The notes below the pieces were generated by a model. That model saw only the letters and a list, made by a program, of their open reading frames with translations, did not search any database and was not told the origin of the DNA. This document shows positions 59,327 to 64,000 of a DNA stretch of 64,000 nucleotides, one piece after another. Made by a program: the position numbers and the translations under genes. The number at the start of each line of letters is the position of its first letter. Within the stretch, counting starts at the first letter, position 1. Source of the DNA: Micrococcales bacterium 72-143 (lineage in GTDB: Bacteria; Actinomycetota; Actinomycetes; Actinomycetales; Microbacteriaceae); assembly GCA_001898835.1 (NCBI GenBank), contig MKVM01000001.1, positions 461,538-525,537 of the forward strand, in the 5' to 3' direction.

Positions 59327-61456
59327 TCAGAGCTCGCGCACGGCGTCGGAGAGCAGCGCGACGAGCGCCTCCAACTGCACCGACCCCTCCGCCGACTCGC
59401 CCGACTCGCCGTCCAGCGCGCGCGCCGCGAGACCCGCCTTCGCGTCGATCAGCTCCGCGATGCGGCCGTCGATCGTCTGCGCCGCGATGATCCGCCACGC
59501 CGTCACCGGAAGCTCCTGCCCGATGCGGTGCACGCGGTCGATCGCCTGGGTCTGCTCCGCGTTCGTCCAGCTGAGCTCCGCGAGCACCACGTTCGACGCC
59601 GCCTGGAGGTTCACCCCGACGCCCGCCGCCGTGAGCGAGCACACCGCGACCGCGACCTCCGGGTCGTTCTGGAACGCGTCGATCTCCGCCTGGCGCGTCT
59701 TCGAGGTCTGGTCGCCGCGGATCGACACGGTCTTCAGGCCCGCCTTCGCGAAGTGAGCCTCCGCCGCATCCATGACGTCGATGTGCTTCGCGAAGAACAC
59801 GACCTTGCCCACGTTGCGCGCGAGGTTGACCGTGTAGTCGGCGGCGGGGGTGGCCTTCGCCTGCCCGATGCGCCGCACCATCGTGAAGACGTTGTCGCCA
59901 CCCGACTCGGCCTGCTTCGACTCCTCGAGCTCCGCGGCCGCGACGAGCCGGATGAGGTCGGCGGCGTCCGAGTCCGGCCGCGACGCCCGCAGGCGGCGGA
60001 AGCGCTCCACCAGACGCGCGATCAGGGCGCGCTCGGCGTCGCGGATCGAGCGCCCGGCCTCGCCGTCGAGCTCGACGGGGATGTCGGCGATGCGCCGCGC
60101 CGGGATGTCGGACGCCACGTCGACCTTCTTGCGCCGCACGATCCCCATGCTCACGACGGCGCGACGGGCTGCACCGAAGAAGCCCGGGTCGACGGGCGTC
60201 AGCTCGGTCTCCTCGAGCTTCTCCATGAGGCGCGGCATCGGCTTCTTCTCGTCGATCCAGCCCAGGAACTGCCAGATCATGCGGAAGTCCTCGATCTGGT
60301 TGATGAGGGGCGTTCCGGTGAGCGCCACGAGCAGCGGGTTGGGCACCTGACGACGGATCGACGCGGAGAGAGCCTGGACGTTCTTGGAGCGCTGCGACTC
60401 CTTGTTCTTGATGAAGTGCGCCTCGTCGACGATCATGCCGCGGAAGCCGCGACGCGAGAGCCAGGCGGCGTGCCGGTCGAGGATCTCGTAGTTGACGACG
60501 ACGATGTCGGCGAACGCGTCCACGTCGTCGCCGTCGCCGTGCACGACGGTCGCCGTGCGGTGCGGGGTCCACTTCTCGACCTCACGCGCCCAGTTGACCT
60601 TGACGACGTTCGGCACCACGACGAGCAGCGGGTAGGCGTTCGCGACGTCGGCGGCCAGCAGCGCCTGCGCCGTCTTGCCGAGTCCGGGTTCGTCGGCCAG
60701 CAGGTAGCTGCGGTGCCCCTCGCGCGCCGACTCGACGAAACGGGCCTGGTGCCGCATGAGGTCGATCCCGCCCGGCGTCGCGAGGGAACGCGCCTCGGGC
60801 AGCTCCATGCTCGCCGCGCCGCCGCCCGCCCCCACCTCGAACGAGCGGAACAGGGGATCGATGAGCTCCCAGCTGTCGAGGTCGCCGCGCGGGGCGGCCG
60901 CCGGCTGCTGGTAGGCGCCGAAGTCGGGGGCGAGGAAGGGGTTCGACATCTGGTACTGCCGCACCGACTGCGGGACGACCTGGCGCTCCTCGACGACCGG
61001 CTTCGCCTCCGGCTCCGTGACGACCACGAGGTCCTCGGGGGCGAGCGGCGTGCCCGCCTCGATGAGCAGCGTGCGGCGCACCTCCTGCGCCGAGGGGCTC
61101 AGCGGCGCAGTGTCGGTCAGCAGCTGGATGAGGCTCGCGTCGCGCGCCGCCGTCTTCGCCATGATCGTCGCGATGCCGTCGAGGCGCGTGAGCTCCTTGG
61201 TGCGCTCCGCGTCGCTGAGGCCCGCGTCGGTCTTGATGCGGGCGCGCTCCTCGCGCGCGAGCACCGCGACGACGCGGTAGCGCATGCGGTTCGCGGGGTT
61301 GACCTTGCCGCGCTCCGCCGCGTTCTCGATGCCGCGCACCACACGCGCGAGCACCGGGATGATGCCGGTCTCGTCCTGGTGCGCCCGGCGGCGCTGGGCG
61401 GTCTTGGCCGCAGACGACTTGGAGCCGCTACGGGTCTTCTGGCCGGATGTGGCCAT
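59327..61456 (-). CDS. SNF2-family DEAD/DEAH helicase
   Basis: A 709-residue Swi2/Snf2 ATPase. A basic N-terminus and helical region of about 230 residues precede Walker A 'LADEPGLGKTAQALL' (about 255-262), the DEAH box 'IVDEAHFIKNKE', motif III 'LVALTGTPLIN', and motifs V/VI 'AGVGVNLQAASNVVL' and 'QAIDRVHRIGQ'. It should translocate on double-stranded DNA and remodel protein-DNA complexes, possibly in repair or transcription. The ATG at 61456 has GAGGAG four bases upstream and an unusually structured leader. Confidence 0.86.
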   Translation of the reverse strand: MATSGQKTRSGSKSSAAKTAQRRRAHQDETGIIPVLARVVRGIENAAERGKVNPANRMRYRVVAVLAREERARIKTDAGLSDAERTKELTRLDGIATIMAKTAARDASLIQLLTDTAPLSPSAQEVRRTLLIEAGTPLAPEDLVVVTEPEAKPVVEERQVVPQSVRQYQMSNPFLAPDFGAYQQPAAAPRGDLDSWELIDPLFRSFEVGAGGGAASMELPEARSLATPGGIDLMRHQARFVESAREGHRSYLLADEPGLGKTAQALLAADVANAYPLLVVVPNVVKVNWAREVEKWTPHRTATVVHGDGDDVDAFADIVVVNYEILDRHAAWLSRRGFRGMIVDEAHFIKNKESQRSKNVQALSASIRRQVPNPLLVALTGTPLINQIEDFRMIWQFLGWIDEKKPMPRLMEKLEETELTPVDPGFFGAARRAVVSMGIVRRKKVDVASDIPARRIADIPVELDGEAGRSIRDAERALIARLVERFRRLRASRPDSDAADLIRLVAAAELEESKQAESGGDNVFTMVRRIGQAKATPAADYTVNLARNVGKVVFFAKHIDVMDAAEAHFAKAGLKTVSIRGDQTSKTRQAEIDAFQNDPEVAVAVCSLTAAGVGVNLQAASNVVLAELSWTNAEQTQAIDRVHRIGQELPVTAWRIIAAQTIDGRIAELIDAKAGLAARALDGESGESAEGSVQLEALVALLSDAVREL

Positions 61457-61608
61457 CGTTCTCCTCGGGGGCTGTAACCCCATCGCGACGAATCACGTCG
61501 CCTCTGGTGGCGATCCGGCGGTGCGCCGGATCGAACTCTCGGTGCAGATCACCCCCGCTGCTCCCCTGATCCGGCTTGGCCGGCGGGGCGGTGGGCGCGT
61601 CCAGTCTA
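61457..61608 (-). promoter_or_regulatory. Structured 5' leader of the SNF2 helicase gene
   Basis: A -10 TAGACT (61608-61603, minus) predicts a leader of about 140 nt. It contains CCGGC-CAA-GCCGG, a perfect CGATCCGGCG-GTG-CGCCGGATCG hairpin (61511-61533), GCGACG/CGTCGC, and GGGG-TTACAG-CCCC ending next to the ribosome site. This could be an attenuator, but no known riboswitch is recognised. Confidence 0.4.
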
Positions 61609-61637
61609 GCGCACGCAGCCGATCCGGGGCATCCGGT

Positions 61638-61643
61638 TAGGGT
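61638..61643 (+). promoter_or_regulatory. -10 box, leaderless promoter
   Basis: TAGGGT ends six bases before the GTG at 61650; there is no ribosome site. Confidence 0.45.
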
Positions 61644-61649
61644 TGCCGT

Positions 61650-62900
61650 GTGCTGTCGACCGCCGCCCGAGCCTACGCGCGGTGCTGGCCCGCGCTGCTC
61701 GCGTGGTTCCTCGCGGGATGGACGGCGAGGCTCCTGCTGCTGCGCTTCGCGGCATCCGTCGGCAACGAGCTGCCGCTCGTCGGCCAGCTCATCCTGCCCC
61801 TCGCGGTGATCGCCCGCCTCGCGAGCTACGTCGCGATGTTCCTCGTGCTGCGCGCCGCGCTGCCGAACGTCGCCGACGCGGACCCGCCGCGGGCGGACGG
61901 CACACGGATGGGATTCCTCGCCCGCTGGGGCGCGGCGATCTCCGCCGCGATCCTGCCCTTCTTCGTCGTCTACGCGGCGTGGGGCATGATCTCCGAGGAC
62001 GGCAAGGACTACGCGGCGGCGGCGCTCGACCAGGCCGACCTCTGGGGCGGCGGATCGAGCAACGCCCTCGAGGTCGTGGTCGACGTGTGGTCGCTCGGCA
62101 TCGTCGTGCTCGCGTTCGCGGGGCGGTGGCTGCTGCAGCGCTTCTCGTCGCGCCTGCCGCGCTGGACGGCCGTGGTGTCCGCGTACCTCGAGGCCGTGTG
62201 GGTTCTCGTCGCGCTGCTCGTCATCCGCGAGCTCCTCGCCGGCGTGCCCGCCTGGTTCGCGACGAGGCGGATGTTCGCGCCCATCGTTGACGCCGTCGCG
62301 ATGTGGCGTGACGACCTCGGCTGGTTCCGCTGGCTCGGGGACGCGTTCACCTGGCTCATGACGCAGCTGGGCGACGTCGTCTTCCAGCCGCTCGCCTGGG
62401 TGGCCCTCGCCGCCGTGGTCTACGTCGGCGCGAGATCGCGGGCTGCGGCCGCGGCGCCCAACGCCCGCGTCGCGCGCGCACGCGCCGCCGTGACCGCGCG
62501 GTGGGCGCGCCTGCCCCGCTGGGTGCGCACGGCGATCACGACCGTGACGGGCGGATTCCAGGAGCGCTGGCTGCCGATCGCCGGCGCCGTCCGGCTGATC
62601 TGGGCCGCCGGACCGCTCACGCTGGCAGGCTTCCTGCTCGCCTACGCCCTCGCGCACGCCGCCGGCGAGTGGCTGTTCGTGGCCGTCATCCGCGTGCTCG
62701 GCCCCCACGAGTTCCTGTTCTGGACGGCCGTCGACGACCCCGTGAACCTCCTCGTCGTGGCGCTCGTCGTGCCCGTGCAGCTCGCGCTCGTGGCGGCCAC
62801 CTACGACACGGCGCTCGGCCGGTCGACGACCACGGCGCCCGCGGGCGAGTCGATCACGACAGCCGAAGGTGATACGCCCGCGGCAGCAGATCGGACGTGA
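61650..62900 (+). CDS. Multi-pass membrane protein of unknown function
   Basis: A 416-residue protein with about seven hydrophobic helices, a cytosolic Ala/Arg-rich loop around residues 265-300 and a Thr-rich tail. I recognise no family. Its last 47 bases overlap, on the opposite strand, the end of the convergent gene at 62854. Confidence 0.6.
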   Translation: MLSTAARAYARCWPALLAWFLAGWTARLLLLRFAASVGNELPLVGQLILPLAVIARLASYVAMFLVLRAALPNVADADPPRADGTRMGFLARWGAAISAAILPFFVVYAAWGMISEDGKDYAAAALDQADLWGGGSSNALEVVVDVWSLGIVVLAFAGRWLLQRFSSRLPRWTAVVSAYLEAVWVLVALLVIRELLAGVPAWFATRRMFAPIVDAVAMWRDDLGWFRWLGDAFTWLMTQLGDVVFQPLAWVALAAVVYVGARSRAAAAAPNARVARARAAVTARWARLPRWVRTAITTVTGGFQERWLPIAGAVRLIWAAGPLTLAGFLLAYALAHAAGEWLFVAVIRVLGPHEFLFWTAVDDPVNLLVVALVVPVQLALVAATYDTALGRSTTTAPAGESITTAEGDTPAAADRT

Positions 62901-63408
62901 AAACCTCGAGCACGACATCGTCGACCGCGTCGTCCGGGATGAGGAAGGCGAGCTCGAACGGGAACGGCATGTCGGCCCGCGAGCATCCCGAGGGCACGTC
63001 GTCGGGCAGCCCCTCCCCGGGGAAGTAGTCGACACCGGCGAGGCCGGAGCTCCAGCGCCGGTCGACGCCGGGCTCCAGCAGCTTCGTGGTGCAGGTGAAG
63101 CCCTCGGGCGCGGCCGAGGCGTCGAGTTCGAGCGTGACCGAGACGAGCGCGGTCCCGTCGGGAACCTCGTAGCGGTCCCCCTCCGGGCTGCCGCCGACCG
63201 CCGACCAGCTGTCGACCACGCGGATCGTCGCGTCGCCGAGGCTCGCCTGCTCGCCGCGATCGAGGGTCGTGACGTCGCTCGGACGGGACGAGAGGTAGTC
63301 GAACGCGTCGATGCTCAGGGACGCGGCGACCGCCGCGGGAACCAGCACCAGCAGGCTCAGCAGCGCCCACCGCGATCGACGCCACCACGACATCCGCTCG
63401 GTCACCAT
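62854..63408 (-). CDS. Membrane-anchored DUF4352-like protein
   Basis: A 184-residue protein with an N-terminal membrane anchor ('WALLSLLVLVPAAVAASLSI') and a beta-rich external domain ('TALVSVTLELDASAAPEGF') with three cysteines. It resembles DUF4352/telomeric-repeat-factor-like beta sandwiches found next to ABC transporters or peptidases. The ATG at 63408 has GGGAG eight bases upstream and overlaps the upstream gene. Confidence 0.55.
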   Translation of the reverse strand: MVTERMSWWRRSRWALLSLLVLVPAAVAASLSIDAFDYLSSRPSDVTTLDRGEQASLGDATIRVVDSWSAVGGSPEGDRYEVPDGTALVSVTLELDASAAPEGFTCTTKLLEPGVDRRWSSGLAGVDYFPGEGLPDDVPSGCSRADMPFPFELAFLIPDDAVDDVVLEVFTSDLLPRAYHLRLS

Positions 63409-63971
63409 CGCGTGAGCTCCCTGCGTTCGAGCTCGACCTCGGCCGCGCGGTCGAGACCCGTGAGGTCGAGCTCGACCTCGACGACCGTGATCAGGCGGGT
63501 GTCGGACTTCGTGGAGAGGCGCAGCGTCGCGCGCCGCGCCTCGGCCTCGTCGAGCACCTCCTCGGGCAGCTCGAAGACGAAGGTGCCGGCGACAGGCAGG
63601 CCCGGGTCGAGACTCGCGGACTGCATCGCATAGATGCCGGGCCGCAGGCTCGTGGGCCACACCCGCTCGCCCACCTGGACCGTCGCGTACGCCAGGGTCG
63701 GGTTCTCGGTCGACTCCATGCGGGCGTCGACGAGAAGCCAGACACCGGTGGTCGTACCGGTCCAGCGGTCGAGCACCACGACATCCGCGAGCGCCGCCCC
63801 GTCGACGGCGGCTCGGAGGCCGCGCCCCTCGCCGCGTTCTCCCTCGGCGACGCGCACCCCGAAGGGGGCGAACACCAGGTCCTCCTGCGGTTCCGTGCGG
63901 GCGACGGCGAACGCCGCCCCCACCAGCACGAGGGCCGCCGCGATCGCCAGCGGACGCGTCACCGCTCCCAC
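63402..63971 (-). CDS. Membrane-anchored beta-domain protein
   Basis: A 189-residue protein with an N-terminal anchor ('LAIAAALVLVGAAFAVA') and a DUF4352-like beta domain ('GVWLLVDARMESTENPTLAY'). It is similar in plan to its downstream neighbour, so the two may be old duplicates forming one complex. GTG at 63971 has GGAG five bases upstream; another GTG nine bases downstream is possible. Confidence 0.55.
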   Translation of the reverse strand: MGAVTRPLAIAAALVLVGAAFAVARTEPQEDLVFAPFGVRVAEGERGEGRGLRAAVDGAALADVVVLDRWTGTTTGVWLLVDARMESTENPTLAYATVQVGERVWPTSLRPGIYAMQSASLDPGLPVAGTFVFELPEEVLDEAEARRATLRLSTKSDTRLITVVEVELDLTGLDRAAEVELERRELTRW

Positions 63972-64000
63972 GGGTACTCCAACTCGCTCGACGACACGGG
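63959..64000 (-). CDS. 3' end of an upstream gene, cut by the window edge
   Basis: The last 13 residues (PVSSSELEYPWER) and stop of a gene entering from beyond the window. It overlaps the next start by 13 bases, as other genes of this cluster do. No family can be named from so little sequence. Confidence 0.35.
   Translation of the reverse strand, partial: PVSSSELEYPWER

Overview
This is a chromosomal window from a very GC-rich actinobacterium. Ku and LigD, an nrtR-nadABC-nadS operon, several DUF2510 membrane proteins, single-chain glycyl-tRNA synthetase, actinobacterial -10 hexamers (TANNNT) and many apparently leaderless genes suggest the order Micrococcales, most likely Microbacteriaceae. 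The genus cannot be fixed from the sequence alone. I saw no tRNA, rRNA, transposase, integrase, prophage or CRISPR.

1-15.4 kb is an exopolysaccharide locus. A glycosylphosphotransferase starts the lipid-linked unit. Five glycosyltransferases extend it, and predicted acyl, acetyl and pyruvyl transferases decorate it. Wzx, Wzy and a Wzz-like co-polymerase flip, polymerise and set chain length. Two lipoproteins (an SGNH esterase and a right-handed beta-helix protein) are translationally coupled to the flippase gene. 15.4-24.2 kb is mixed: CPBP protease, GlyRS, an unknown lipoprotein, a racemase-like protein, an aminotransferase V/LysR divergent pair and an unknown membrane protein. 24.2-29.9 kb is the de novo NAD operon in the order nrtR, nadA, nadB, nadC, nadS, with two NrtR-type palindromes at its promoter and a nested palindrome at its end.

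29.9-43.8 kb carries redox genes (an SDR of the mycofactocin type, an AhpD-like protein, a GlcD-type flavoprotein), an Ada/AlkA alkylation-repair fusion, small stress and membrane proteins, and the NHEJ genes ku and ligD. ligD is split by an apparent one-base frameshift in a GGGG run. 43.8-49.9 kb has aspA, a Pit phosphate transporter preceded by three tandem 11-bp PHO-box repeats, and a large DEAD/DEAH-box helicase. 50-55.2 kb is a tandem array of four DUF2510 proteins, two of them with long Ala/Pro/Gln-rich tails.

55.2-64 kb holds a transglutaminase-like protein, a J-domain/NERD-like protein, a pabC-like gene, a 1-kb non-coding region, an SNF2 helicase with a structured leader, and membrane or anchored proteins of unknown role. 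The non-coding region (58310-59326) is the most unusual part. It holds two diverged copies of a minus-strand promoter-RNA-terminator cassette. Between them are a 74-nt hairpin and two further small hairpins, all with C-rich loops.
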